Below, piece by piece: positions 31,000 through 39,862 of a stretch of 64,000 nucleotides of DNA. Within the stretch, counting starts at the first letter, position 1. Each line of letters opens with the position of its first letter. Position numbers and translations under genes: made by a program. The DNA comes from Mycolicibacterium celeriflavum (GTDB taxonomy: Bacteria; Actinomycetota; Actinomycetes; Mycobacteriales; Mycobacteriaceae). The stretch lies in NCBI RefSeq assembly GCF_010731795.1, contig NZ_AP022591.1, positions 806,001 through 870,000 on the forward strand, read 5' to 3'. Below the pieces are notes generated by a model. That model was given only the letters and a program-made list of their open reading frames with translations, was not told where the DNA came from and made no database searches.

Positions 31000-32373
31000 A
31001 TGAGCCATCCCGGAGCCACTGCATCTGATCGGCACAAAGTCGTCATCATCGGATCAGGCTTCGGCGGGCTGACCGCTGCCAAGAAGCTGAAACGGGCCGA
31101 CGTCGACGTCAAGATGATCGCCAAGACGACCCACCACCTGTTCCAGCCGCTGCTGTACCAGGTGGCGACGGGCATCATCCCGTCCGGCGAGATCGCGCCG
31201 CCGACGCGGATGATCCTGCGCAAGCAGAAGAATTGCCAGGTGCTGCTCGGCGACGTCACTCACATCAACCTCGCCGACCGGACGGTCAAGTCGGAGCTTC
31301 TGGGTCATACCTACGTCACTCCGTACGACACGCTGATCGTCGCCGCCGGCGCCGGCCAATCCTATTTCGGCAACGATCATTTCGCCGAGTGGGCTCCCGG
31401 CATGAAGTCCATCGACGACGCGCTGGAGTTACGCGCGCGCATCCTCAGCGCGTTCGAGCAGGCCGAACGCTCGAGTGACCCGGCCCGGCGCGAGAAACTG
31501 CTCACGTTCACGGTGGTCGGCGCGGGCCCGACCGGCGTCGAAATGGCCGGGCAGATCGCCGAATTGGCCGACCACACGCTCAAAGGCGCGTTCCGCCATA
31601 TCGATTCGACCACGGCGCGGGTGATTTTGCTCGACGCGGCGCCCGCGGTGCTGCCTCCGATGGGTGAGAAGCTAGGCAAGAAGGCCCAGGCGCGACTGGA
31701 GAAGATGGGCGTCGACATCCAACTCGGCGCCATGGTCACGGACGTGGACCGCAACGGCATCACGGTCAAGGACTCCGACGGGACGATCCGGCGCATCGAA
31801 TCGGCGACGAAGGTGTGGTCGGCCGGTGTGCAGGCCAGCCCGCTGGGCCGCGATCTCGCCGAGCAGTCCGACGTCGAGGTCGACCGGGCCGGTCGCGTCC
31901 TGGTGGGGCCCGACCTGACGATCCCCGGCCACCCCAACGTGTTCGTGGTCGGCGACCTGGCCCACGTCGAGGGCGTGCCCGGGCAGGCGCAAGGCGCGAT
32001 CCAGGGCGGCAGGTACGCCGCCAACGCGATCAGGGCCGAGTTGAAGGGCGCCGACCCCACTGCCCGCGAACCGTTCCAGTACTTCGACAAGGGCTCGATG
32101 GCCACGGTGTCGCGATTCTCCGCGGTCGCCAAGATCGGTCCGCTCGAGTTCGGCGGCTTCATCGCGTGGTTGGCCTGGCTGGTGCTGCACCTCGTGTACC
32201 TGGTCGGGTTCCGCCGCAAGATCACCACGCTGCTGTCGTGGACGGTGACGTTCCTGTCGACGCAGCGCGGCAACCTCACGATCACCGAACAGCAGGCCTA
32301 CGCCCGCACCCGGATCGAAGAGCTCGAGGAGATCGCGGCGGGGGTACGCGACACCGAGAGGGTCGCCGGCTAA
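31000..32373 (+). CDS. ndh: Type II NADH dehydrogenase
   Basis: This 457-residue single-subunit enzyme passes electrons from NADH to menaquinone without pumping protons. The FAD site is VVIIGSGFGGLTAAKKL (about residues 9-25), and the NADH site is VVGAGPTGVEMAGQIAEL (about 170-187). The quinone-side motif HHLFQPLLYQVATG is present, and the second FAD contact is in NVFVVGDLAH. The C-terminal amphipathic or membrane helix is WLAWLVLHLVYLVGFRRK. It corresponds to M. tuberculosis Ndh (Rv1854c). The C-terminus is followed directly by a mobile element. Confidence 0.94.
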   Translation: MSHPGATASDRHKVVIIGSGFGGLTAAKKLKRADVDVKMIAKTTHHLFQPLLYQVATGIIPSGEIAPPTRMILRKQKNCQVLLGDVTHINLADRTVKSELLGHTYVTPYDTLIVAAGAGQSYFGNDHFAEWAPGMKSIDDALELRARILSAFEQAERSSDPARREKLLTFTVVGAGPTGVEMAGQIAELADHTLKGAFRHIDSTTARVILLDAAPAVLPPMGEKLGKKAQARLEKMGVDIQLGAMVTDVDRNGITVKDSDGTIRRIESATKVWSAGVQASPLGRDLAEQSDVEVDRAGRVLVGPDLTIPGHPNVFVVGDLAHVEGVPGQAQGAIQGGRYAANAIRAELKGADPTAREPFQYFDKGSMATVSRFSAVAKIGPLEFGGFIAWLAWLVLHLVYLVGFRRKITTLLSWTVTFLSTQRGNLTITEQQAYARTRIEELEEIAAGVRDTERVAG

Positions 32374-32392
32374 AGCGTGTCGGACAACTCGG

Positions 32393-32600
32393 TTGAGTGT
32401 TCGGCACCACCCTTCTCGGGCGTTCGTTGGTTCAGGCCGCTGGTGCGGTGTGAACGTCGGTTCCCGCGTCATCCGAGCTGGTTTCACCAACACGGGGGTG
32501 TTGGCCAGTGCCGTCTCGTCGGCGGGCATTGGTGGCCCGGCCTCCTGCTTGGGGGTCCGGGGATCGATGAAGGTCATCGTGGTGGGCCTGGCCCCAGTGG
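32393..32600 (-). ncRNA. Predicted TnpB guide (omega/reRNA) scaffold
   Basis: TnpB nucleases use an RNA made from the 3' end of their own gene and the element's right end. On the minus strand the sequence past the TnpB stop contains CCCGAGAAGGGTGGTGCC and ends in ACACTCAA, like the TCAA right cleavage site of IS608-type elements. If the element ends there (32393), the guide would be the adjoining bases, down to about 32377, in the 3' untranslated region of ndh. The boundaries are inferred and the 5' limit is a guess. Confidence 0.35.
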
Positions 32601-33862
32601 GCCAGATTCACCGCGGCGTTGGTATCCCTGTCGGCGGTATGCCCGCACGTGCAGGTGAATACCCGATCGGCCAGCGTCATCGCAGTGTTGACTGACCCGC
32701 ATTGGGGGCAGCGGCGAGTCGATGGGTACCAGCGGTCGGCTTCGAGGAGCTGGCCGCCGCGCCAGGCCTGCTTGTATTTGAGTAGGCGGGCGAACTCGGC
32801 CCAGCCGGCATCGGAGATGGCCCTGGCGAGGCGGTGGTTGGCCAGCATGCCTGCCACGTTGAGGTTTTCGATGACGAGCCGGTCGTGGGTCTTGACCAGC
32901 TCGCCTGATACCTGGTGCAGGAAATGGCGTCGAATATTGGCGACACGGTGATGATGGCGGCCCAGCCGGGCGGCGGCATGCTTGCGGTTGTGTGATCCTT
33001 TCTGCTTGCGGGACAACGACTTGGCTAGCCGTCGCTGCTGTTTGAGCCCGACAGCCAGCGCTTTGGGTGCATCGCTGATGCGGGCGACTTCGGTGCCGTC
33101 GATGGTGGCGCCGACCAGAAACGCCGATAGGCCACGGTCCACCCCCACCCAACCGCCGGTGTCGTCGGTGCGCGCCGGGTGCTGCTGGCGTGGGTGCAAG
33201 TCGGCGGCTTCGACGTTCAACGCACACCACCACCGGCCGCCGTGGTAGCTGATCGTGGCGAACAAGATTTTCGCTCGGTGTTTGGCGATCATCCGCCGTA
33301 GCCGGCGGGTGTCGTCATGGACCGAGATCAGACCGATGCCGGGCAGCGTCACCGAGCGGGCCCGGTTGTTATCGCCGACACGGATCGCCGGCGGTTTGCC
33401 CTTGGCGTGTTTGTTGCGCAGCCGAAACGAGGCGATAGTGCCGATCTTCTTCTTGAAGTGCGGGAAGCCGACACGGCGGCCCGCTCGCTTGCCCGAGCGT
33501 GAATCCGACCACGCTGTCAGGCCCCTGCCCAGATCGACAGCGGCTTCCTCGAACACCTGCTGACACACCTCACCCCGCCACGACAAGCCTGTCACCGCCA
33601 CTTCGGCGACGCCCTGGGAGTCGACGGTGAAGACCCGGCCGGCGTCCTCGGATTTCTTCCATGCGTTGAACGCGTTGATCAGATCGAACCCCGTCCACGG
33701 CACCTGCACGCCGGCATCGGTGCGACGTTGGGTGAGCGCGGTTTTCACGATCCGCAGACACTGATTGAACGCGAACCGCGACGCCCCGCCATGACGAGCC
33801 AGCACCTCACACTGCTCGACCGTCGGATCGAGACAGAACCGGAATGTGGTGTGCCGCGCCAT
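32432..33862 (-). CDS. tnpB: TnpB RNA-guided nuclease of an IS1341/IS605-type element
   Basis: This 476-residue protein is a complete TnpB. RuvC residues are all visible: Asp in WVGVDRGLSAF, Glu in VIENLNVAGM, and Asp in ADRDTNAAVNLA. The zinc knuckle has a normal first half, CPQCGS, but the second half is CTCG, so the Cys pair is separated by one residue rather than two. TnpB is a guide-RNA nuclease that helps transposon retention; no TnpA transposase gene is nearby, so this is a stand-alone element. The ATG at 33862 is preceded by an in-frame GTG. It is inserted between ndh and the urea genes, which adjoin in M. tuberculosis. Confidence 0.88.
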   Translation of the reverse strand: MARHTTFRFCLDPTVEQCEVLARHGGASRFAFNQCLRIVKTALTQRRTDAGVQVPWTGFDLINAFNAWKKSEDAGRVFTVDSQGVAEVAVTGLSWRGEVCQQVFEEAAVDLGRGLTAWSDSRSGKRAGRRVGFPHFKKKIGTIASFRLRNKHAKGKPPAIRVGDNNRARSVTLPGIGLISVHDDTRRLRRMIAKHRAKILFATISYHGGRWWCALNVEAADLHPRQQHPARTDDTGGWVGVDRGLSAFLVGATIDGTEVARISDAPKALAVGLKQQRRLAKSLSRKQKGSHNRKHAAARLGRHHHRVANIRRHFLHQVSGELVKTHDRLVIENLNVAGMLANHRLARAISDAGWAEFARLLKYKQAWRGGQLLEADRWYPSTRRCPQCGSVNTAMTLADRVFTCTCGHTADRDTNAAVNLAHWGQAHHDDLHRSPDPQAGGRATNARRRDGTGQHPRVGETSSDDAGTDVHTAPAA

Positions 33863-33969
33863 CACCGATCAACGTCTCACAAGATACTGACAAGCGCCCC
33901 AGCCAGCGCGGACATGTCGGTATCGGTGATCACTACCGGTAATCAGGTGACCCCAAACCCGGTCAGCTC

Positions 33970-34812
33970 CGCCGACGCTACCGCGCCGATCTGTCCAACA
34001 CCGCGTGAGCGCGCACCGCCCGCTACCTGGTGCCCAACCATCCAAAGGGAGCGCGGCCCTGCCCACCGCACCGCTGCCGCGAGTACCTCCCAACATTTCC
34101 AGCCATGCTCTACGTGCTGCACACCGGCTGCGCGTGGCCGCACCTGCGCACGACTTCACCGTGTCATGATCGGCCGCCCACAAGCATTTCCTGCGCTGGC
34201 GCCACAACAGCACCCGGGCGCCAATCCTCTACCGCGGTCCGCCGGCGAAGCCCGCACCCGATCCCGGCGGCGCCGACGGCCCACCGCAGCCGTCGTCGAT
34301 ACCTCGTCGGTCACAGCATCGCCGGTAGCCGGGCAGCGTGGCTTCGACGGCGCACACAACATCGACGGCGCCAAACGCCAACGTGCTCATCGACTCCGCC
34401 GGTGTGCTGGTCGCCGCTGTCGTCACACCAACTGACCTGCAGCACCGGGGCTGCATATCCCACACTGCTGCCCAAGGCCAAGCCGATCGCGCCGACCATC
34501 AGCCACGCGTGGGGGGACAAGGGCTACACCGGGCAGGCTCTCACCACCGCAGCGGCCAAGGCGGGCGTCACCGTCGACGTGATCTCCAGGCCCAAACCCG
34601 GCCACGGCTTCATCGTCGCACCGCGACGTTGGGTGGTCGAACGCACCAACGAATGGAACAACCACAGCCGCCGCATCGACCACCACTACGAAACGACCCT
34701 GATTGCGCAGGAAGGCTTCATCTACCTCAGCCAAACCGCCCTACCCCTCCGGCGACTCGACCGCAGCGTTCCACACGCTTTAGCGCCATTGGCGTACTCG
34801 GGCGCATCGTGA
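33970..34812 (+). pseudogene. Decayed IS5-family transposase
   Basis: Pieces of one DDE transposase are spread over all three plus-strand frames. An N-terminal RRYRADLSNTA is interrupted by TGA where related proteins have Trp. AMLYVLHTGCAW and then HKHFLRWRHNST lie in different frames. GFDGAHNIDGAKRQ (about 34340) is followed out of frame by VLIDSAGVLVAAVVTPTDLQ. A C-terminal GDKGYTGQAL and WVVERTNEWNNHSRRIDHHYE with the catalytic Glu end near 34700. At least three frame changes and a stop show that it is dead. The YxxDL start, GxDGAK and ERT..W signatures point to the IS5 group. Confidence 0.8.
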
Positions 34813-34979
34813 ACGGCGGTGCGACATAGCCGAACCCACGTGTTCGTGGAGAACAGCGCCGAGGCCCGGCGAGCGTCGCACCCGGCAAACGGCCGATCAA
34901 CGCCTGGCAAGCCACAGGTTAATTTGTTCGTCACATACAGACATTTCGTAGAAACACAGCCGATCTAACGTCCCAGTTC

Positions 34980-35039
34980 GACACCGCGTGGTGTCTCACG
35001 TGCCGCTTGACTATCAACGCTCGTCGGCGATGAGCGTTG
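34980..35039 (+). promoter_or_regulatory. Two hairpins in the urtA leader
   Basis: Two inverted repeats lie between the IS remnant and urtA. One is GACACC-GCGT-GGTGTC (34980-34995). The other is an 8-bp stem, CAACGCTC/GAGCGTTG, with a 9-base loop (35015-35039), ending 22 bases before the urtA start. They may be operator or leader structures; nothing identifies a regulator. The rest of 34813-35061 holds no gene that I can see. Confidence 0.4.
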
Positions 35040-35061
35040 CTGTTCTCGGGAAAGGCTGTCC

Positions 35062-36327
35062 ATGCGACTTGTCCGACGCTCCTCGTTGAAACGTTCGGCC
35101 TTCAGGGCCGGAGGCGTCGTCGCCGCGATCGCGTTACTGCTGTCCGGCTGCGGAAGCAAGGCCACCGAATCGGATTCGGCAAGCGCCGCGTCATGCGTGG
35201 ACACTTCCGGTCCCACCGTCAAGATAGGTGCACTGAACTCGCTGTCGGGCACCATGGCTATCTCCGAGGTGACGGTGCGCCACGCGATCGACCTGGCTGT
35301 CGAGCAGATCAACGCCGCAGGCGGCGTGATGGGTAAGCAACTCCAGCTCGTCGGTGAGGATGGGGCGTCCGAGCCGACCATTTTCGCCGAGAAGGCCGAG
35401 AAGCTGATCAGCAGCGACTGTGTCGCCGCCGTGTTCGGCGGTTGGACCTCCTCGTCGCGCAAGGCCATGCTGCCCGTTTTCGAAAGCGCCAACTCGCTGC
35501 TGTACTACCCGGTGCAGTACGAGGGCCTGGAGTCGTCGAAGAACATCTTCTACACCGGCGCCACCACCAATCAGCAGATCGTCCCTGCGCTGGACTACCT
35601 CAAGGAAAAGGGCGTCAAGTCGCTTTACCTCGTGGGCAGCGACTATGTGTTTCCCCAGACCGCCAACCGGATCATCAAGGCGTATGCGGACGCCAACGGC
35701 ATCGAGATCAAGGGCGAGGACTACACCCCGCTGGGTTCGACGGCCTTCTCGACGATAGTCAACAAGGTCCGCACCGCCGACGCCGACGCGGTGTTCAACA
35801 CCCTCAACGGCGACTCCAACGTCGCGTTCTTCCGGGAGTACCGCAACGTCGGCCTGACGCCGCAGGCCATGCCGGTGGTGTCGGTGTCGATCGCCGAGGA
35901 AGAGGTCGGCGGCATCGGCGTGCAGAACATCACCGGTCAGCTGACCGCGTGGGATTACTACGAAACCGTCGACAATCCGGTCAACAAGGCGTTCGTCAAG
36001 GCCTACCAGGACAAGTTCGGCGCCGACAAGCCGACATCGGATCCGATGGAAGCCGCTTACGTCTCGGTGTACCTGTGGAAGAACACCGTCGAGAAGGCGA
36101 AGTCGTTCGATGTCAAAGCAATTCAGGACAACGCGGGCGGGGTCACCTTCGACGCTCCCGAAGGCCTGGTCACCATCGACGGCGAGAACCATCACATCAC
36201 CAAGACGGCCCGCATCGGCGAGATCCGTCCCGACGGGCTCATCTACACGGTCTGGGAGTCGCCTGGCCCGATCGAGCCGGACCCGTACCTGAAGTCCTAT
36301 CCGTGGGCAGCGGGGCTCTCCAGCTGA
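35062..36327 (+). CDS. urtA: Urea ABC transporter substrate-binding lipoprotein UrtA
   Basis: This 421-residue lipoprotein has a signal peptide with lipobox LLSGC, followed by a type I periplasmic-binding fold. The sequence KIGALNSLSGTMAISEV, the VFGGWTSSSRKAMLPVFE segment and LLYYPVQYEGLESSKNIFYTGA are diagnostic for UrtA rather than branched-chain amino-acid binding proteins. It captures urea outside the membrane and delivers it to UrtBC. It heads a five-gene operon urtABCDE with near-zero gaps. A GGGAAAGG Shine-Dalgarno sequence lies at about 35049. The operon converges on the urease operon. Confidence 0.93.
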   Translation: MRLVRRSSLKRSAFRAGGVVAAIALLLSGCGSKATESDSASAASCVDTSGPTVKIGALNSLSGTMAISEVTVRHAIDLAVEQINAAGGVMGKQLQLVGEDGASEPTIFAEKAEKLISSDCVAAVFGGWTSSSRKAMLPVFESANSLLYYPVQYEGLESSKNIFYTGATTNQQIVPALDYLKEKGVKSLYLVGSDYVFPQTANRIIKAYADANGIEIKGEDYTPLGSTAFSTIVNKVRTADADAVFNTLNGDSNVAFFREYRNVGLTPQAMPVVSVSIAEEEVGGIGVQNITGQLTAWDYYETVDNPVNKAFVKAYQDKFGADKPTSDPMEAAYVSVYLWKNTVEKAKSFDVKAIQDNAGGVTFDAPEGLVTIDGENHHITKTARIGEIRPDGLIYTVWESPGPIEPDPYLKSYPWAAGLSS

Positions 36328-36328
36328 G

Positions 36329-37213
36329 ATGGATGTCCTGATCGGACAGCTGGCAACGGGGTTGAGCCTCGGCTCGATCCTGTTGCTGGCGGCGCTGGGG
36401 TTGTCCCTGACGTTCGGCCAGATGGGCGTCATCAACATGGCGCACGGCGAGTTCATCATGGTGGGTTGCTACACCGCCTATGTGGTGCAGCAGATGGTGA
36501 CGAGTGCCGGTGCGTCGCTCTTGATTTCGCTCGTGGTCGGTTTCGTCATCGGCGGTGCGATGGGCGCGCTGCTGGAAGTGACGCTCATTCAACGGATGTA
36601 TCACCGCCCGCTCGACACGCTGTTGGTGACGTTCGGCGTCGGGCTGATCCTGCAGCAGGTGGCCCGCGACATCTTCGGCGCGCCGGCGGTGAACGTTGTC
36701 GCGCCGCCGTGGCTGTCCGGCGGTATGGAGATATTCGGGGCGGTGGTGCCCAGGACGCGCATCTTCATCCTGGTGTTGGCGATCGCGTGCGTGGCGGCGC
36801 TGGCCACCGCGCTCAAGGTCAGCCCCATGGGACGTCGCATCCGCGCGGTCGTGCAGAACCGTGACCTGGCCGAAACCAGTGGCATCTCGTCGCGCAAGAC
36901 CGACATCACAACGTTTTTCATCGGGTCGGGACTGGCGGCGGTGGCCGGTGTGGCGCTGACGCTGATCGGTTCGACGAGCCCGACCATCGGGCAGAGCTAC
37001 CTGATCGACGCGTTCCTGGTTGTCGTCGTCGGTGGGCTCGGCCAGATCAAGGGCACCGTGATCGCGGCGTTCGCCCTGGGCTTCTTGAATTCGTTCATCG
37101 AGTACAACACCACAGCATCACTGGCCAAGGTGGTTGTCTTCGTGATCATCGTGGTCTTCCTGCAGGTGCGTCCACAGGGCTTGTTCACCGTTCGGACAAG
37201 GAGTCTCGCATGA
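36329..37213 (+). CDS. urtB: Urea ABC transporter permease UrtB
   Basis: This 294-residue permease of the LivH family has GLSLGSILLLAALGLSLTFGQMGVINMAHGEFIMVG at the N-terminus and HRPLDTLLVTFGVGLILQQ in the middle, with about eight hydrophobic helices. The VVVVGGLGQIKGTVIAAFALGF loop near the C-terminus contacts the ATPases. It forms the membrane channel for urea with UrtC. It starts one base after the urtA stop and overlaps urtC by 4 bp. Confidence 0.93.
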   Translation: MDVLIGQLATGLSLGSILLLAALGLSLTFGQMGVINMAHGEFIMVGCYTAYVVQQMVTSAGASLLISLVVGFVIGGAMGALLEVTLIQRMYHRPLDTLLVTFGVGLILQQVARDIFGAPAVNVVAPPWLSGGMEIFGAVVPRTRIFILVLAIACVAALATALKVSPMGRRIRAVVQNRDLAETSGISSRKTDITTFFIGSGLAAVAGVALTLIGSTSPTIGQSYLIDAFLVVVVGGLGQIKGTVIAAFALGFLNSFIEYNTTASLAKVVVFVIIVVFLQVRPQGLFTVRTRSLA

Positions 37214-38334
37214 GGGTCCTATTGGGCCGCTGGCAGACGTGGGTTGGCTTCGGCGTCGCAGCGGTCCTGCTGTTCGGGGTGGCGCCCGTCGTCCTGTCCG
37301 ACTTCCGCCTGTCCCTGCTCGGCAAGTTCCTGTGTTTCGCCATCGTCGCCGTCGGTATCGGTTTGGCCTGGGGCCGCGGCGGCATGCTGGTGCTCGGCCA
37401 GGGCGTGTTCTTCGGCCTGGGCGGCTACATGATGGGCATGCATTTGAAGATCGCCGACGCGCAGATCCGCGGCGACGACGTTCCCGATTTCATGCAGATC
37501 GCCGGGGTGCGCGAATTGCCGTCCTACTGGCAGCCGTTCGCCTCCCCCGCCTTCACGTTGCTGGCGATCGTGGTGTTGCCGACGGTCATCGCCGCGGCGC
37601 TGGGCTTGGGCGTCTTCAAGCGCCGCGTCAAAGGCGCGTATTTCGCGATCCTGTCGCAGGCGCTGGCCGCGGCACTGGCGATCCTGTTGGTCGGGCAAAC
37701 CAGTCTCGGGGGAAGCAACGGGCTCAACAGGTTTCGTACGTTCTTCGGGTTCACCTTGAACGATCCCGTGAACCGGCGGATGCTCTACTTCATCGCCGCC
37801 GGCGTGCTGCTCCTCGTCGTCGCCGTGGTCCGGCAGCTCATGCAGAGCCGTTACGGCGAGCTGCTGGTGGCCGTACGCGACGGCGAAGAGCGGGTGCGTT
37901 TTTTGGGCTACGACCCGGCGAACATCAAGGTGGTCGCCTACACCGTCGCCGCGCTCTTCGCCAGCATCGCCGGCGCGCTGTTCGCACCGATTGTCGGGTT
38001 CATCGCGCCATCGCAGGTCGGCATCCTTCCGTCGATCGCGTTTTTGATCGGTGTGGCGATCGGCGGACGTACGACGCTGCTGGGACCGGTGCTGGGCGCG
38101 ATCGGTGTCGCGTGGGCGCAAACCCTGTTCTCCGAACGCTTTCCATCAGAATGGACATACGCTCAGGGGCTGCTGTTCATCGTCGTCGTCGGCTTCTTTC
38201 CCGCCGGTTTCGCCGGGTTCGGTGCGTTGTACGGGCGGTGGCACAAGCGCAGACCCAGACCGCTGCCCGAGGCGGAGCGGCCCGCCGCGGCCGACACCGA
38301 TCCGGATGCGGAGAAGGTTGGGGCATCGACATGA
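37210..38334 (+). CDS. urtC: Urea ABC transporter permease UrtC
   Basis: This 374-residue LivM-type permease contains GIGLAWGRGGMLVLGQGVFFGLGGYMMGMHL near the N-terminus and GVFKRRVKGAYFAILSQALAAALAILLVGQTSLGGSNGL, characteristic of UrtC. About nine membrane helices are visible, and a charged C-terminal tail follows. It overlaps urtB and urtD by 4 bp each (ATGA), so all three are translationally coupled. Confidence 0.93.
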   Translation: MRVLLGRWQTWVGFGVAAVLLFGVAPVVLSDFRLSLLGKFLCFAIVAVGIGLAWGRGGMLVLGQGVFFGLGGYMMGMHLKIADAQIRGDDVPDFMQIAGVRELPSYWQPFASPAFTLLAIVVLPTVIAAALGLGVFKRRVKGAYFAILSQALAAALAILLVGQTSLGGSNGLNRFRTFFGFTLNDPVNRRMLYFIAAGVLLLVVAVVRQLMQSRYGELLVAVRDGEERVRFLGYDPANIKVVAYTVAALFASIAGALFAPIVGFIAPSQVGILPSIAFLIGVAIGGRTTLLGPVLGAIGVAWAQTLFSERFPSEWTYAQGLLFIVVVGFFPAGFAGFGALYGRWHKRRPRPLPEAERPAAADTDPDAEKVGAST

Positions 38335-39167
38335 CAGGTGCGAAAGTGCGACCGGTGGCCGGTGGCAACGTCGGCATGGGCACCGAGTACCTCGAAGTCC
38401 GCGGTCTGACGGTAGATTTCGACGGTTTCAAGGCGGTCAGCGACGTCGACCTGACACTGTTTCAAGGCGACCTGCGGTTCCTGATCGGCCCGAACGGCGC
38501 GGGCAAGACCACTGTCATCGACGCGATCACCGGGCTCGTGACCGCCACCGGCTCGGTCAACAAGTCGGGCTTGGAGCTACTCGGCAAGAAGGTGCACCAG
38601 ATCGCGCGGCTGGGGGTGGGCCGGACTTTCCAGACGGCCAGTGTCTTCGAACAGCTGACCGTGCTGCAGAACCTGGATATTGCTGCGGGCGCGGGACGCT
38701 CGCCGTGGACGTTGTTGCGCCGACGCCGCGGGATTCTGCCGTCCGTCGAGGTGGCCCTGGACACGATCGGCCTGACCGAGCTGGCCGAAGAACCCGCCGG
38801 TGTGCTCGCCCACGGCCAGAAGCAGTGGCTCGAGATCGGCATGCTCCTGGTACAGAACGCAGACGTCCTGCTGCTCGACGAGCCGGTCGCGGGGATGAGC
38901 CACGAGGAGCGCGAGGAGACCGGAAACCTGCTGCGCCGCATCGGCGCGGAGCGCACCGTCGTCGTCGTCGAACACGATATGGATTTCATGCGCGCGTTCG
39001 CCACTTCGGTGACCGTGCTGGCCCGCGGGCAGGTCGTCGCCGAGGGATCGGTGGCCGAGGTGCAGGCCAATCCGAAAGTGCAGGAGGTCTACCTCGGTAC
39101 GGCGGCCGCCGGCGCTTCAACCTTGCCCACGGGCGGGCCCTCCGACCTCATCGAGGAGAACTCCTGA
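38331..39167 (+). CDS. urtD: Urea ABC transporter ATP-binding protein UrtD
   Basis: This 278-residue ATPase of the LivG type has Walker A IGPNGAGKTTVID at about residues 52-64, LGVGRTFQTASVFEQLTVLQNL, a modified signature AHGQKQWLEIGMLL in place of LSGGQ, and Walker B VLLLDEPVAGMS. The AHGQKQWLE signature is usual for UrtD. It pairs with UrtE to drive urea import. The start overlaps the urtC stop, and its TGA overlaps the urtE ATG by one base. Confidence 0.93.
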   Translation: MTGAKVRPVAGGNVGMGTEYLEVRGLTVDFDGFKAVSDVDLTLFQGDLRFLIGPNGAGKTTVIDAITGLVTATGSVNKSGLELLGKKVHQIARLGVGRTFQTASVFEQLTVLQNLDIAAGAGRSPWTLLRRRRGILPSVEVALDTIGLTELAEEPAGVLAHGQKQWLEIGMLLVQNADVLLLDEPVAGMSHEEREETGNLLRRIGAERTVVVVEHDMDFMRAFATSVTVLARGQVVAEGSVAEVQANPKVQEVYLGTAAAGASTLPTGGPSDLIEENS

Positions 39168-39859
39168 TGCTCCGGCTTGTCGACGTACACGCTGGCCATG
39201 GCCGCTCCGAGGTCCTGCACGGGGTCAGCGTCGAGGTGCCCTCGCACGGGGTGGCGGCTGTGATGGGCCACAACGGGGCAGGTAAGACCACACTCCTGCG
39301 CGCAGCCGTGGGCCTGTTGAAATGCAGTGCCGGAAGAGTGCTTTTCGACGGTGACGACATCACCAATCTGCGGCCGAGCGCGCGGGTGGCGCGTGGTCTG
39401 GGGTATGTGCCGCAGGGTCAGCAGTCGTTCGGCCAGCTGACGACGGCGGAGAACCTTCAGGTCGTCGCCGACGGACGCAAGAACGGCAAGCAGCTGATCG
39501 ACGAGCAGCTCGACCTGTTCCCCGCGCTCAAGGAGCTGCTGACGCGGCGGGCCGGACTACTCTCGGGTGGCCAACGCCAACAGTTGGCGATCGCCCGCGC
39601 GCTGATCACCAGGCCCAGGTGTCTGATTCTCGACGAGCCGACCGAGGGCATCCAGCCGTCGGTGGTGGCCGAAATCGAGGCCGCCATCACCGACTTGACC
39701 AAACGTGGCGACCTGGGCGTGCTGCTCGTCGAGCAGCACATCGGATTTGCGCTGGAGTCGTCGCAGCGCTATTACGTCCTCGAGTCCGGCCGCGTCACTT
39801 CCAGCGGCGCCGGCGGTTCGGCATCGGAGGCCGAAGTCCGCGCCGCCATGGCGATCTAG
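39167..39859 (+). CDS. urtE: Urea ABC transporter ATP-binding protein UrtE
   Basis: This 230-residue LivF-type ATPase has Walker A GHNGAGKTTLLRA, GLGYVPQGQQSFGQLTTAENL, signature LLSGGQRQQLAIARAL, Walker B LILDEPTEGIQPS and a switch His in LLVEQHIGFAL. It completes the UrtABCDE importer. Its stop is only 3 bases from the convergent ureD stop, so the two nitrogen operons run into each other with no room for a terminator. Confidence 0.93.
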   Translation: MLRLVDVHAGHGRSEVLHGVSVEVPSHGVAAVMGHNGAGKTTLLRAAVGLLKCSAGRVLFDGDDITNLRPSARVARGLGYVPQGQQSFGQLTTAENLQVVADGRKNGKQLIDEQLDLFPALKELLTRRAGLLSGGQRQQLAIARALITRPRCLILDEPTEGIQPSVVAEIEAAITDLTKRGDLGVLLVEQHIGFALESSQRYYVLESGRVTSSGAGGSASEAEVRAAMAI

Positions 39860-39862
39860 CGG

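Noticed and set aside
33868..33872. TTGAT on the minus strand next to the TnpB start, like the target motif of IS608/ISDra2 relatives
   Set aside because: It lies only a few bases from the start codon, leaving no room for a left-end hairpin, and a 5-base motif is common by chance.
34918..34960. Possible GlnR boxes upstream of urtA (GTCAC and GAAAC motifs near 34930-34954)
   Set aside because: The two motifs are 21 bases apart rather than on the 11-base period, and the intermediate box does not match. Nitrogen control is plausible, but this site is not convincing.
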